DNA of 38,204 nt from Teichococcus aestuarii (GTDB taxonomy: Bacteria; Pseudomonadota; Alphaproteobacteria; Acetobacterales; Acetobacteraceae), in the NCBI RefSeq assembly GCF_003116135.1, contig NZ_PDOA01000027.1, positions 1 to 38,204 of the forward strand, in the 5' to 3' direction. The position numbers and the translations under genes were made by a program. Position 1 is the first letter of the stretch. The number at the start of each line of letters is the position of its first letter. Positions 14,885 through 23,979 of this stretch are shown here, piece by piece. The notes below the pieces were generated by a model. It searched no databases. It was not told where the DNA came from and worked only from the letters and a program-made list of their open reading frames with translations.

Positions 14885-15780
14885 GCGAAGGCGTGCCTGT
14901 GCAGCAAGGGAGCCAGGTGCTCCACCCCCTCCACCACGCGCGGACCAGGGATCAGCAGCAAGGCGCGGGGAACAGCATGGACCCGCCCCTCCCGCACCGC
15001 CCGCAGGCCTTCCCAACCGGGCCGCCGGGTCAGGGCCTCCGCCTGCGCGGCCGTGCCGGCGAGCAGGATGACATCCGGTTCCGCGCGTAGCACCGCCTCG
15101 CCGGAAACCTGCGCCGGTCCATGGAGCACTGGAAAAGCCAGCGCGCCGCCGGCCAGCCGCACCGCATCGGCCGTGTAGCTGTCGGGACGCGGGATGCCGA
15201 ACACGCCGCGCCCGGTGGAGGAGACCTCCAAATAGACCCGGGGTCGGGTCCGTCCGGCCAGCCGGGCCGCCACGGCCGCGAGCCGGGCGCGCAGTCCCTC
15301 GAGCAGTACCGCCGCCTCCGCCTCCGTGCCGGTCGCCTCGGCCAGCAGGGCGATGTTGGCGAAGACCTGCGGCACGTCCCGGTGCTCCACCACTAGGACC
15401 GGGATGCCGGCGCGGCCGAGAGGGTCGAGCAGCGTGCCCGCGGCCTGACGGGCTGGCGTCATCACCACCAGATCGGCGCCGAGCCGGGCGATCGCCTCCG
15501 CCGAGAAGCCGAGCCGCCCGCCGACCAGCGGCTTGCCCACCACCTCCGGCGGGAAGCGCGTGTAGGCCTCGATGCCGACGATGCGCGGCACCATGCCCAG
15601 CGCGGCCAGCAGTTCCACGTTGGACGCGAAGATGGCGACGATGCGCTGCGGCGGCGCGGGCAGAAACACGCCGCGCCCCAGCGCGTCCTCCACATGACGC
15701 GGCCAACCCGGCATGGCCTGGGCCCTGCCCGCGGCCGAGAAGAGCGGTGCGGCCAGGATGGCGCGGCGCGTGAGCCGCAT
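14881..15780 (-). CDS. periplasmic metal-chelate/cobalamin-binding protein (BtuF/FepB-like)
   Basis: This 299-residue protein has an N-terminal export signal (RLTRRAILAAPLFSAAGRAQA, cleavage near residue 22). Two lobes of the class III binding-protein fold follow: PPQRIVAIFASNVELLAALG opens lobe one, GADLVVMTP follows, and a long linker helix leads to ADAVRLAGGALAFP and EPDVILLAG in lobe two. It would capture the ligand delivered by the outer-membrane receptor. Both neighbours overlap by four bases, so the operon is tightly coupled. The paired arginines in the signal could be a Tat motif, but the match is weak. Confidence 0.88.
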   Translation of the reverse strand: MRLTRRAILAAPLFSAAGRAQAMPGWPRHVEDALGRGVFLPAPPQRIVAIFASNVELLAALGMVPRIVGIEAYTRFPPEVVGKPLVGGRLGFSAEAIARLGADLVVMTPARQAAGTLLDPLGRAGIPVLVVEHRDVPQVFANIALLAEATGTEAEAAVLLEGLRARLAAVAARLAGRTRPRVYLEVSSTGRGVFGIPRPDSYTADAVRLAGGALAFPVLHGPAQVSGEAVLRAEPDVILLAGTAAQAEALTRRPGWEGLRAVREGRVHAVPRALLLIPGPRVVEGVEHLAPLLHRHAFA

Positions 15781-17962
15781 CAGAAGGTGATCTGCAGCCC
15801 GGCGATGAACTCGCGCCCCGGCATGGAGGTGCCGTAGCCTCCGTTGGAGAAGCGCAGATCCAGCTTGTAGGGCCGCTCGTCGGTCGCGATGAAGATCGGG
15901 CTCTCGTTGACGTCGAGAAGGTTGTTGACCACGCCGAACAGGGTGATGTTCTCACGCATCTTGTAGTTGCCGCGGAGGTTGACCACCCAGAAGGGCGCCT
16001 TGCGGTGGACAAAGTCCCGGTTCGGCTCGGCCTGCGGGATCAGCAGGTTCTCCTCCGTGTTGTAGAACATCGGGCCGCGCAGGATACCCGTGGCACCGAT
16101 GTCCCAATCCTGGCCGCCGAACACGGTGCCGATGCTCGCCTGGTAGCGGTACATGCGCTCGGCATTGCGGGTGTTGCTGCCAGTCTTGGCACGATCGACC
16201 ATGTCGAAGTTCCAGGCGCCGTTGGCGAAGGCGCGCCAGCGCCAGCCGGGTGCGAGGCCGGACAGCCGCGCCAGGTCGGTGCTGAACTGTGCCTCCAGCC
16301 CGCGCACCACCATGTCGCCGGGATTGTTGGCGTAGTCCGAGGTATTGGCCGTGCCGGTCCGCGCGCGGGTGGTGATGCGGTCCTGGATGACGTTCTGGAA
16401 CAGTGCCAGATCGAGCTGCGCCAGACGTCCGGTGAGGGTGGCGCCGACCTCCACTGCTCGTTGCGCTCGGGCTCCAGGTCCGGATTGCCGAAGGTGCGGC
16501 CACCGCCGACGGCGGTGAAGTCGGCGGCAAGCTCGGTCGCCGTGGGCGCGCGAAAGCCGGTGGCCCAGCCGGTGCGCAAGGTCAGCCAGTCCAGCGCCTG
16601 GACGCTGGCACCCAGCGAGTAGGTGGTGCTGTCGAAATCCGCCTCCCGCGCCCGGAAGCCGCCGAGGTTCGGGGTCGGGTCGAAGAGCGTGGTGCCCCAG
16701 CTCTGGCGGATGCCGGCGCGCAGCGTCAGCCGCTCGTCGAACAGGCGCTGCGCGTCCTCGGCATAGAGGCCGTAGACCATGTTGGTCTCGTTGTTGTCGT
16801 AGGGCGCGACCTGGCCCGTCGGTCCTCCCGGCAAACCGATGCGGAACCGGTCGGAGCGCAGCGTAGCATGCTCGGCGTCGAAGCCCAGCAGCAGGTCGTC
16901 GCCGGCCCACAGCCGCATCTGCGGCTGCAGCCGGGTGCCGACGATCTCCAGCCGCCACTTGTTCCAGTCGAGCAGCGTGCCGGGGGCCGGATTGTTGCCG
17001 GAGCGGATGACGGGCGACGCCCAGCGGAAGGTGTCCACGTCGCGCACCGCGTAGCCCTGCGCATTCCAGGAGAAGCGGCCATCCGGCGAGGCGCCGGTGA
17101 GGGCGATGTCGAGGGATTCGTTGACGCGGTCATCCTCGCTCTGCGGGTTGCCGGCGGAGCCGCGGAAGCCGGCGTCGTAGATGCCGTCGGTGCGAGCGGT
17201 GATGTCGATGCGGTTGTTGTCGCCGAGCGGCAGGCCGAAGGCCGCCGTCACGCCGCCGCGCCGGTAATCCGTATTGGCCTCCCGCGCGCCGCCGCCGACG
17301 CGGTAGTCATCCCGCAGCGTGCCGGAGAGACCGAGATAGGCGCTGTAGCCATCAACGTCGATGCCGTAGCGGGCACTACCCCGCGCCAGCCCCCAGGAGC
17401 CGCCGGAGAGCTCAGCGAAGCCGCCGGGAGAGTTGCGCCCGTCGCGCAGGATCAGGTTGATGACGCCGCCCATGGCCTGGCTGCCATAGATGACGCTGGC
17501 CGGACCCCGCACGATCTCGATGCGCGCCACATCGGCGGGCGAGAGCTTGGACAGGTTGGCGGTGCCAGCGCGCCGCCCGTTGACCAGCACCAGCACCTGG
17601 CTGCGGAAATCCCGCCCCTGGCCGTCCGTGGCGCCGCCGCGCAGGTTGATGCTGGTCTGCGCCCGGGTCCACTCGCTGAAGAAGCCGCCAGCGCGCTCGG
17701 CCAGAGGATCGGTCACGCTGCGCGCGGTGGAGTTGCGGATCTCCTTCTCCTCGATCACCTGCACGGTGCCGGCGAGCTGCGTGCGCAGCTCCTTGCGGCC
17801 CGTGGCGGTCACCACGAGTTCGGGCAGGCGCACCGCGGTGTCTGCGGCGTCCTGCGCCGCGGCGGGGCTGGCTGCCGCGAGGGCGGCGGCCAGGAGGACA
17901 CTTCGAAATACCTCGCGCTCGCTGCGCTGATCTGATTCCCTGGCTTCGGTCAGTGGAGGCAA
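15780..17962 (-). pseudogene. TonB-dependent outer-membrane receptor, frameshifted and 5'-replaced by IS
   Basis: The plug domain is clear: LPELVVTATGRKELRTQLAG, INLRGGATDGQGRDFRSQ, ARIEIVRGPASVIYGSQAMG. The barrel reads well to NPDLEPERNEQW near 16453. There the frame breaks: one G seems missing from a TGGGAG context at 16451-16453, and the barrel continues in another frame (EVGATLTGRLAQLDLALFQN) to a terminal LQITF at 15780. The native signal peptide survives only from VLLAAALAAASPAAAQ inward. Upstream of 17895 the frame continues into the IS5 copy, and its ATG at 17962 is IS sequence. The gene is probably inactive unless the shift is a sequencing error. It heads the uptake operon, whose natural promoter is therefore missing. 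Confidence 0.85.
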
Positions 17963-19178
17963 TGGTGATGGCGGGTCAGCCTGGCTTCTTCAATGTCGAC
18001 GAGCGGTATGCCGCCCTCTCCGCGGCGGGCGACCCGCTGGAGCGCCTCTCAGCCGTGGTCGACTTCGAGATCTTCCGCCCCGTACTGGAGGCGGCGCTGG
18101 CGCGTTCGGATCGCAGCCGCGGTGGGCGCCCGCTCTACGATGCCGTGCTGATGTTCCGCGTCCTGGTGCTGCAGGCGCTCTACAGCCTTTCGGATGAGCA
18201 AGCAGAATTTCAGCTGCGGGACCGGTTGTCGTTCATGCGCTTCGCGGGTCTCGGCCTGCACCAGGCGGTGCCGGACGCCAAGACGATCTGGCTCTACCGC
18301 GAGCAGCTCAAGCAGGCGGGTGCCATCGAAGGGCTGTTCCGCCGCTTCGACGAGGTCCTGGCCGCCAAGGGCCTCCTCGCCATGGGCGGGCAGATCATCG
18401 ACGCCACGATCATTGCCGCGCCGCGCCAGAAGCTCACCCTGGAGGAGAAGGCCACGATCCGGGAGGGCGGCACACCGGCGCATTGGTCGAAGGCCAAGCG
18501 GGCGCAAAAGGACCGGGATGCCCGCTGGACGCTCAAGGGTGGGAGAGCCAAGCCCAAAGCCGAAGGCACACAGCGCCAAACCATCCAGATCGCGGTGCCG
18601 ATTTTCGGCTACAAGAGCCACATCGGCATCGACCGGCGGCACGGGCTGATCCGCCGCTGGACGGTGACCGATGCCGCCCAGCACGACAGCCGCAGCTTTG
18701 CTGGCCTGCTCGATCCCGCAAACACCGCCAGCCGCGTCTGGGCCGACACCGCCTACCGCACCAGGCGCAATCTGGAGGTGCTGGAACGGCGTGGCCTGAG
18801 CGAGCGCATCCAGTTCCGCCGCCCACCGCGACGCGGGCTCTCCGAGCTTCAGGCCAAGGCCAATGCCGCCCGCGCCCGGATCCGCTCCGGCATCGAGCAT
18901 GTCTTTGCCGCGCAGAAGCACCGCATGGCGCTGTTCGTCCGCACCATCGGCCTGGCGCGGGCGCAGGTGAAGATCGGCATGGCCAACCTGGCGTACAACT
19001 TTGCCCGCCTTGCCTGGCTTAGCACCCGAACTGCGCCCGGATAGCCCGGCAGCTCCACAAAGAGCGGCGCCAGCGGCGCCAAGCCCATCATCCAGCTCCA
19101 TCAGCAGGCTCGCGTCATGACCGGGCGCGACCATCAAGCTCCCAATGGTCATGCAGCGGCGGGTACTTCGAGGTCTCC
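17896..19178 (+). mobile_element. complete IS5-family insertion sequence, copy A
   Basis: The element is 1283 bp and bounded by imperfect inverted repeats: GGACACTTCGAAATACC at the left, and at the right a sequence whose complement is GGAGACCTCGAAGTACC. The same ends and length occur in the inverted copy at 28373-29655, which defines the borders. It sits in the signal-peptide region of the TonB receptor and abuts an IS701-like remnant. No matching direct repeats flank it, so later deletion or recombination at the element is likely. Confidence 0.88.
17968..19044 (+). CDS. IS5-family transposase, intact
   Basis: The 358-residue DDE transposase starts at ATG 17968, eight bases after GGAGG; two in-frame starts lie slightly upstream. 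The N-terminal DUF772-type domain (FEIFRPVLEAAL, YDAVLMFRVLVLQALYSLSD) is followed by the catalytic core: first Asp in GGQIIDATIIAAP, second in RVWADTAYRT, and Glu in SGIEHVFAAQKHRMALF. The C-terminal helix AQVKIGMANLAYNFARLAWL is typical of the family. The frame is undamaged, so this copy may be active and could act on the second copy. Confidence 0.93.
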   Translation: MAGQPGFFNVDERYAALSAAGDPLERLSAVVDFEIFRPVLEAALARSDRSRGGRPLYDAVLMFRVLVLQALYSLSDEQAEFQLRDRLSFMRFAGLGLHQAVPDAKTIWLYREQLKQAGAIEGLFRRFDEVLAAKGLLAMGGQIIDATIIAAPRQKLTLEEKATIREGGTPAHWSKAKRAQKDRDARWTLKGGRAKPKAEGTQRQTIQIAVPIFGYKSHIGIDRRHGLIRRWTVTDAAQHDSRSFAGLLDPANTASRVWADTAYRTRRNLEVLERRGLSERIQFRRPPRRGLSELQAKANAARARIRSGIEHVFAAQKHRMALFVRTIGLARAQVKIGMANLAYNFARLAWLSTRTAPG

Positions 19179-19460
19179 AGCTGAAGCAGGAACTCGGCCT
19201 GGGGCACTTCGAGGGACGGTCATGGACCGGCCTGCACCGACACGCGCTGATAACGTGCATCGCCTTTGCCTATCTGCAGCACCTCCGCCTCGCCACGCAC
19301 CGCCGGACGAGGCGGGGGGAAAATGTGGACCCCGATGCCGGGCCCGCCACCCTCGCCGAGCCTGCCCGCCGTGCGACGCGCCATCCTCGACCGGCTGTTC
19401 AGCCACCTCGTCACGCCGATCCGATGTCCGCATTGCCGACGGAGGTTTCCATCACCTCAT
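19179..19460 (+). pseudogene. IS701-like transposase C-terminal remnant
   Basis: Directly after the IS5 copy the sequence encodes LKQELGLGHFEGRSWTGLHR and then HALITCIAFAYLQHLRL, the conserved C-terminal region of IS701-type transposases. The typical tail, SLPAVRRAILDRLF followed by CPHCRRRF, appears further on in a different frame, so the remnant is frameshifted. The N-terminal part is missing, apparently lost at the IS5 junction. Confidence 0.7.
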
Positions 19461-19480
19461 CATAAAATGCCCAGGTAGTG

Positions 19481-20386
19481 CTAGCCAGGATCAAGTCCGA
19501 GGCCGTAGAGACGCTCCGGATTGTGCCGCAACACGCGCTCGCGGTCCTCTGGGTTCGGGATCCAGGCGAGTAGAAGATTCAACAGACGGCCATCATTTGG
19601 CATCCGTTCCACGGGAATCTGCGGGTGCGGCCAGTCGCTGCCCCAGACAATCCGGTCAGGGGCAGCGCGGAGCACCGCCTGATACAATGGTCTGGCATCG
19701 GGATAATCCGGCCCCTGGCGTGAGACGCGATAGGGCGCCGAAAGCTTCGCCCAGGCACCATGGTCCCGAACCAGCCGCAGGAGTGCCTGAAAGCCGGGTG
19801 CTTCCATGCCAGCCGCCGCGTCTGTCTCTCCCAGATGGTCGAGCACCACGGGCACGGAAGATGCCAGCCGTGCCAAACGGCTCTCCTCCCCCGGCAAAGC
19901 CCGCGCGTCGGCCCAGAACTGTGCGTGCCAGCCAAGCTCGCGCATGATCGGAAGCAGGGCCTCCACCGCATCCCAGCCGACACCGCGGCGGTAATTGGGC
20001 TGGTGATCGGGGTGGAACAGGTGAAAGCGTAGCCCGCGTACGCCAAGGCGGTGCCAATCTCGCAGCACCGCCGCCTCGGTGTTGGCTGGGGTGATGGCAA
20101 CACCTCGAAGCCGCTCGGGAGCCGCTTCCAGGGCCGCCAGCATGGCCCGGTTGTCAAAGCCATGCGCGTTCGCCTGAACAACGACGCCCTTGGCCAAGCC
20201 GAGGGCGTCCAGATGCCGCAGGAAGTGCGAAGGTGGTGCATCAGGCGGCGTGTAACCGCGGCCATCGGCGAACGGATAGCGGTCTGCAGGACCGAAAACA
20301 TGGGCGTGGCAGTCCCACCCACCTGCCGGCGGAGAAGGAGAGACCGGCTCAGGGTAGGGATCAGGGCCTGGAATGGGGATAGTCAT
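19481..20386 (-). CDS. amidohydrolase-family TIM-barrel hydrolase (LigI/2-pyrone-4,6-dicarboxylate hydrolase-like)
   Basis: This 301-residue protein starts at ATG 20386 after GAGG, eight bases below the TctC-type gene. The longer open frame runs antisense-like into that gene. WDCHAHVFGP (H27, H29) is the metal-site strand of amidohydrolase_2 proteins. RGLRFHLFHP, WHAQFWADA, PVVLDHLGE and WGSDWPHPQ supply the later barrel strands, the last with the conserved Asp. Such enzymes hydrolyse lactones of aromatic catabolism, for example 2-pyrone-4,6-dicarboxylate to an open-chain acid. Pairing with a tricarboxylate-type binding protein suggests uptake and hydrolysis of a carboxylated compound. The exact substrate is unknown. 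Confidence 0.82.
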   Translation of the reverse strand: MTIPIPGPDPYPEPVSPSPPAGGWDCHAHVFGPADRYPFADGRGYTPPDAPPSHFLRHLDALGLAKGVVVQANAHGFDNRAMLAALEAAPERLRGVAITPANTEAAVLRDWHRLGVRGLRFHLFHPDHQPNYRRGVGWDAVEALLPIMRELGWHAQFWADARALPGEESRLARLASSVPVVLDHLGETDAAAGMEAPGFQALLRLVRDHGAWAKLSAPYRVSRQGPDYPDARPLYQAVLRAAPDRIVWGSDWPHPQIPVERMPNDGRLLNLLLAWIPNPEDRERVLRHNPERLYGLGLDPG

Positions 20387-20393
20387 GGCAGCC

Positions 20394-21389
20394 TCAGTCG
20401 ATGCGGATGTTGCCTTCACGCACAACGCGATGCCACTTGTCCCATTCGGCGCGAAGGAAGGTGTTGAAGTCGTCTGGTGTGTTGGGGCGCGTGCCGACAT
20501 TCAGTTCAGCGAGCCGGCTGGCAATGGCTGGCGCGCGGATAGCCGCGTTCATCGCGGTGCTGAGCTGCTCGACAACAGCATCCGGTGTGCCTTTGGGCAT
20601 GAAGATACCGTTCCACTCATAAGCCTCGACTCCTGGCAGGGTCTCGGACATCGCCGGCACATCCGGAAGGGAAGCCAGGCGGCCGCTGCCGGTATGGCAG
20701 ATAGCCCGGACCGACCCTGCCTTGGCGTGGCCGGTGGCACCTGACCCATTCGCAAAGCCGTAATGGATCTGTCCACCAATCACATCGTTGGCCAGCGGCC
20801 CGCCGCCGCGATAAGGTACGTGATTGGCCGCTATACCTGCTGCCTGCCGGAACAGCTCCAGCGCCATGTGCTGTGCCGAGCCGGTTCCTGAGGAGCCGAT
20901 GTTCAGCCCTCCCGGCGTTTCTCTGGCGGCGGCAATCAGTTCGGGAAGGGTGCGGACCGGCCTGGAGGGGGTGGCGATCAGCAGGTTCGGTACCACGGCG
21001 GAGAGGAACACCGGCTGCAGGTTGCGCCACAGATCGAATGGCATGTTGGCGTTGAGGGCGGGGTTGATGGTCAGCGGCGTGGAGTCATACAGCACCGTAT
21101 AGCCGTCGGGCTCAGCACGGGCCGCCACGGCCGCGCCGATAGAGCCGGCGGCACCTGGCCGGTTCTCGATGACGAAGGACGCCCGCGTCATCTCCGAGAG
21201 GTGCGTGAACAGGATGCGGGCCACCGTGTCGGCACCTCCTCCTGGCGGCCAGGGTACGATCACCCGCACCGTGCGGTTGGGCCAGTCGCCTGCTGTTGCC
21301 TGGGCCAAAGCTCTTCCAGGAAGCAGCAATGCAGGCGTGGACAGCACAGCACGTCGGCTGACCGCCCTCACCACCAAGTCCCGTATCAT
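20394..21389 (-). CDS. TctC/Bug-family tripartite tricarboxylate transporter binding protein
   Basis: This 331-residue protein has a secretion signal (SRRAVLSTPALLLPGRALAQ). Bug-family landmarks follow: RVIVPWPPGGGADTVARIL, FVIENRPGAAGSIGAAVAA, DGYTVLYDSTPL, a GSSGTGSAQHMALELF loop and HVPYRGGGP. Bug proteins are periplasmic ligand receptors for carboxylates and related compounds and often occur without their TctAB membrane partners, as here. It is the first gene of a two-gene unit with the amidohydrolase. Confidence 0.92.
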   Translation of the reverse strand: MIRDLVVRAVSRRAVLSTPALLLPGRALAQATAGDWPNRTVRVIVPWPPGGGADTVARILFTHLSEMTRASFVIENRPGAAGSIGAAVAARAEPDGYTVLYDSTPLTINPALNANMPFDLWRNLQPVFLSAVVPNLLIATPSRPVRTLPELIAAARETPGGLNIGSSGTGSAQHMALELFRQAAGIAANHVPYRGGGPLANDVIGGQIHYGFANGSGATGHAKAGSVRAICHTGSGRLASLPDVPAMSETLPGVEAYEWNGIFMPKGTPDAVVEQLSTAMNAAIRAPAIASRLAELNVGTRPNTPDDFNTFLRAEWDKWHRVVREGNIRID

Positions 21390-22023
21390 GGAGCCCTCCT
21401 GTGTTTATTGTTGACAGAGTATCGCAGCGGCGGGTGATGTCCATCCATGGCAGGGGCCTGGACCTTCGGCACGCTCCTTGGCCCGGGCCGGCTGGAGCAG
21501 ACAGGCTGGCTGGCAAGTTGCTGATGCGGGCGCCTCAATCTTCTGGTACCAGGATACGTCGCTTCGGCCCGTCTCCTGGTTAGAAACGACAATCAAAGGA
21601 TTAGCGAGGCTTCGCCTGCCGCGTGGCGGGCCAGCATCGCCCGACGCAGCGGCAGGCGTCAGCTTCTTCGGACGATGGCGCGGCGCTGACGGCGGCGGAC
21701 ACGGGCCTGGCCCGGCAATACGGCCGCCATGGCCCGCGCCGCTCGCTGGAAGCCGTCGAATACGCCACCCTCGAGAGGGTAGACTGGTTCAACAACCACC
21801 GCCTTCTCGCGTCAATCGGCAGCAGGCCACTGGCTGGAGCCAAGGCGTGTCACCGGCTGCGGGGATGCACCAGTCCTGGCCGCGCCACCCAAGCCAACCA
21901 GCCTCTGGGAAAAGCCAGGGGCGGTTCGACTTGCCGCAACCGTATAAGCCTCCCAACAGGGCATTCGATGCCCTGAACACCGCTGCGAGAAAGGGGGAGG
22001 GGGTGCCGGCCTCCCTCTCCCTT
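21390..22023. other. intergenic region with IS debris
   Basis: This 634-base gap separates two transport loci. Apart from an IS3-type fragment at 21733-21850 no feature was recognised. The frames crossing it on the plus strand are antisense to the TRAP permease downstream and look non-coding. Confidence 0.5.
21733..21850 (+). pseudogene. IS3-family OrfB transposase C-terminal remnant
   Basis: The plus strand encodes HGPRRSLEAVEYATLERVDW then FNNHRLLASIGSRPLAGAKA, the well-known terminal part of IS3-family integrase-type transposases (usually SLEAVEYATLEWVDWFNNRRLL with IGNIPPAEAE). No ends, no OrfA and no catalytic core are left. Confidence 0.75.
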
Positions 22024-23967
22024 TCACCCAAGGCCCCTGGAGAGTGGCTTGCTTTCCATGGGCTCCTTGCTCCCCGGCGTCGTATTCCCTGGCACCGTCT
22101 TCCCTGGCGCCGGGCCACCGAGCGCGCGGGGTTCTCCGCCGCGGCGCTGCAGCATCTGCGCCACCACCACCGCGGCGGCGCAGAGGACGCCGATGGTGTC
22201 GGTCACCGGCCCCGGCACAATCAGCGCGAAGGCAGCGGTCAGCCCAGCCGCCCGCTGCCAAAGGGCCATGCGGGCCAGCAGGTAGCCGTGCAGCGAGGCT
22301 GCCAGCAGGACCGCCCCCGCCACGGCGCTGCCCACCGCGAGGGCGATCGCGCCGGCATCGCCGATCAGCAGCAGGGCTGGCTGATAGACGAACATGAACG
22401 GCACGATGAACCCCGCCGCGCCGATCTTCACCGCCGCCATGCCGGAGGCCCAGAGGTCGGATTTGGCGAGGCCGGCAGCGGCGAACACAGCCAACGCCAC
22501 GGGCGGCGTGATGGCCGAGAGGATGGCGAAGTAAAAGGCGAACAGGTGCGCCGCCGGCTCCACAACGCCCAGCGTGATCAGCGCCGGCACCAGCAGCGCG
22601 ACCATGACGATGTAAGCCGGGGTGGTCGGCATGCCCATGCCGAGCACGATGCCGGCCACCATGGTCATCAGCAGTGCCAGAAGCAGGCTCTGCTGCGCGA
22701 CATCCACGACGATCTGGGTGAAGGTGATGCCCACCCCCGTCAGGCCGATGATGCCGATGACGATGCCGGCGCAGGCGCAGGCCATGGCGATGCCGAGCGT
22801 GTTGCGCGCCCCGTCCATCATGGCCCCGCCCAGGTTGGCCAGGCTCAGCGTGTGCCGCGTGCCCCGCCGCAGCGCGGCGGCCGGGAAGCAGGCCAGGGTG
22901 GCCACCAGCGCCGAGAGCGGCGCCGAGAAGCCGCCAAACAGCCCGGCGATGATGATGATGAGCGGGATGGCCAGGTGCCAGCCCTCTGTCGCCACCTGCC
23001 GCAGCCGCGGCACCTCATCGTCCGGCAGGCCGTGCAGGCCGGTGCGCTTCGCCTCGAAATGCACCGCGGCAAAGGTGGCGACATAGTAGAGCAGCGCCGG
23101 ACCCGCCGCCCAGGTCACCACCTGGAGGTAAGAGACCTGCAGGAACTCGGCCATGACAAAGGCCGCCGCCCCCATGATCGGCGGCATGATCTGCCCGCCG
23201 GTGCTGGAGACCGCCTCGACTCCGGCGGCGAAGGGGGCGCGGAAGCCGCTGCGCTTCATCAGCGGGATGGTGACCTGGCCGGTGACCATGACGTTGGCCA
23301 CCGCCGAGCCGGAGACACTGCCGAACAGCGAGGAGGAGACCACCGCCACTTTGCCTGGACCGCCCGTGGCGCGGCCGGTCAGCGCCAGCGCGAAATCCAT
23401 GAACAGCCGCCCGACGCCCGAGCGCTCCATGAAGGCGCCGAACAGCACGAAGATCACCACGTAGCCGGCCGATACGCCGAGGGTGGAGCCGAAGATGCCT
23501 TCCGTCGTCAGGTAGAGCTGGTCCACCAGCGACAGGAGCGTGGCGCCGCCGAAGAAGAACGCCCAGGTGAGAAAGGCCACCGCCGTCACCGGCAGCGCCC
23601 AGCCGATCACCCGCCGCGTCGCTTCCAGGATCAGCAGCACGAGCAGCACGCCGCCCGCCACGTCCATCGGACGCGGATCGTCGATATAGGGCATGCGGAA
23701 CACCAGCCACTGGTAGTCCGCAAACAGGCGGCCCACCGCCCAGAGCGACAGCGCCACCACCGCCCAATCCTCCGGCCCCGGATTGGACGCGCCGCGCCCC
23801 GTGCGCAGGGGATAGATCAGGAAGACCAGGGTGATCGCGAAGAGAAGGTGCGTGCCACGGAAGATCATCGCCTCCGGCGGCGCGAAGGCGATCACCCCCA
23901 TGTGGTAGAGCGCCATCGCCGCAGCGATGGCGCCCGCCAGCCCGTTGACGGCGCGCTGGTAGGTCAC
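22024..23967 (-). CDS. TRAP transporter fused permease (small plus large subunit), TAXI type
   Basis: This 647-residue, highly hydrophobic protein fuses an N-terminal four-helix DctQ-like part (to about residue 160) to a DctM-like large subunit. The latter shows SSSLFGSVSGSAVANVMVTG, STGGQIMPPIMGAAAFVMAE and GMGMPTTPAYIVMVALLVPA, all typical. Fused permeases usually work with TAXI-type binding proteins, and the gene for one ends 12 bases upstream. The pair would import a dicarboxylate or similar solute using a sodium gradient. The C-terminal tail has a Pro/Gly-rich repeat (PGKTVPGNTTPGSK) of unknown role. Confidence 0.93.
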   Translation of the reverse strand: MTYQRAVNGLAGAIAAAMALYHMGVIAFAPPEAMIFRGTHLLFAITLVFLIYPLRTGRGASNPGPEDWAVVALSLWAVGRLFADYQWLVFRMPYIDDPRPMDVAGGVLLVLLILEATRRVIGWALPVTAVAFLTWAFFFGGATLLSLVDQLYLTTEGIFGSTLGVSAGYVVIFVLFGAFMERSGVGRLFMDFALALTGRATGGPGKVAVVSSSLFGSVSGSAVANVMVTGQVTIPLMKRSGFRAPFAAGVEAVSSTGGQIMPPIMGAAAFVMAEFLQVSYLQVVTWAAGPALLYYVATFAAVHFEAKRTGLHGLPDDEVPRLRQVATEGWHLAIPLIIIIAGLFGGFSAPLSALVATLACFPAAALRRGTRHTLSLANLGGAMMDGARNTLGIAMACACAGIVIGIIGLTGVGITFTQIVVDVAQQSLLLALLMTMVAGIVLGMGMPTTPAYIVMVALLVPALITLGVVEPAAHLFAFYFAILSAITPPVALAVFAAAGLAKSDLWASGMAAVKIGAAGFIVPFMFVYQPALLLIGDAGAIALAVGSAVAGAVLLAASLHGYLLARMALWQRAAGLTAAFALIVPGPVTDTIGVLCAAAVVVAQMLQRRGGEPRALGGPAPGKTVPGNTTPGSKEPMESKPLSRGLG

Positions 23968-23979
23968 GGGCGCGCGGCC

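Noticed and set aside
14885-16012. Upstream extension of the FecCD permease frame to 702 residues
   Set aside because: The extension overlaps the binding-protein and TonB genes in another frame; the GTG at 14884 with GTGA overlap is the natural start.
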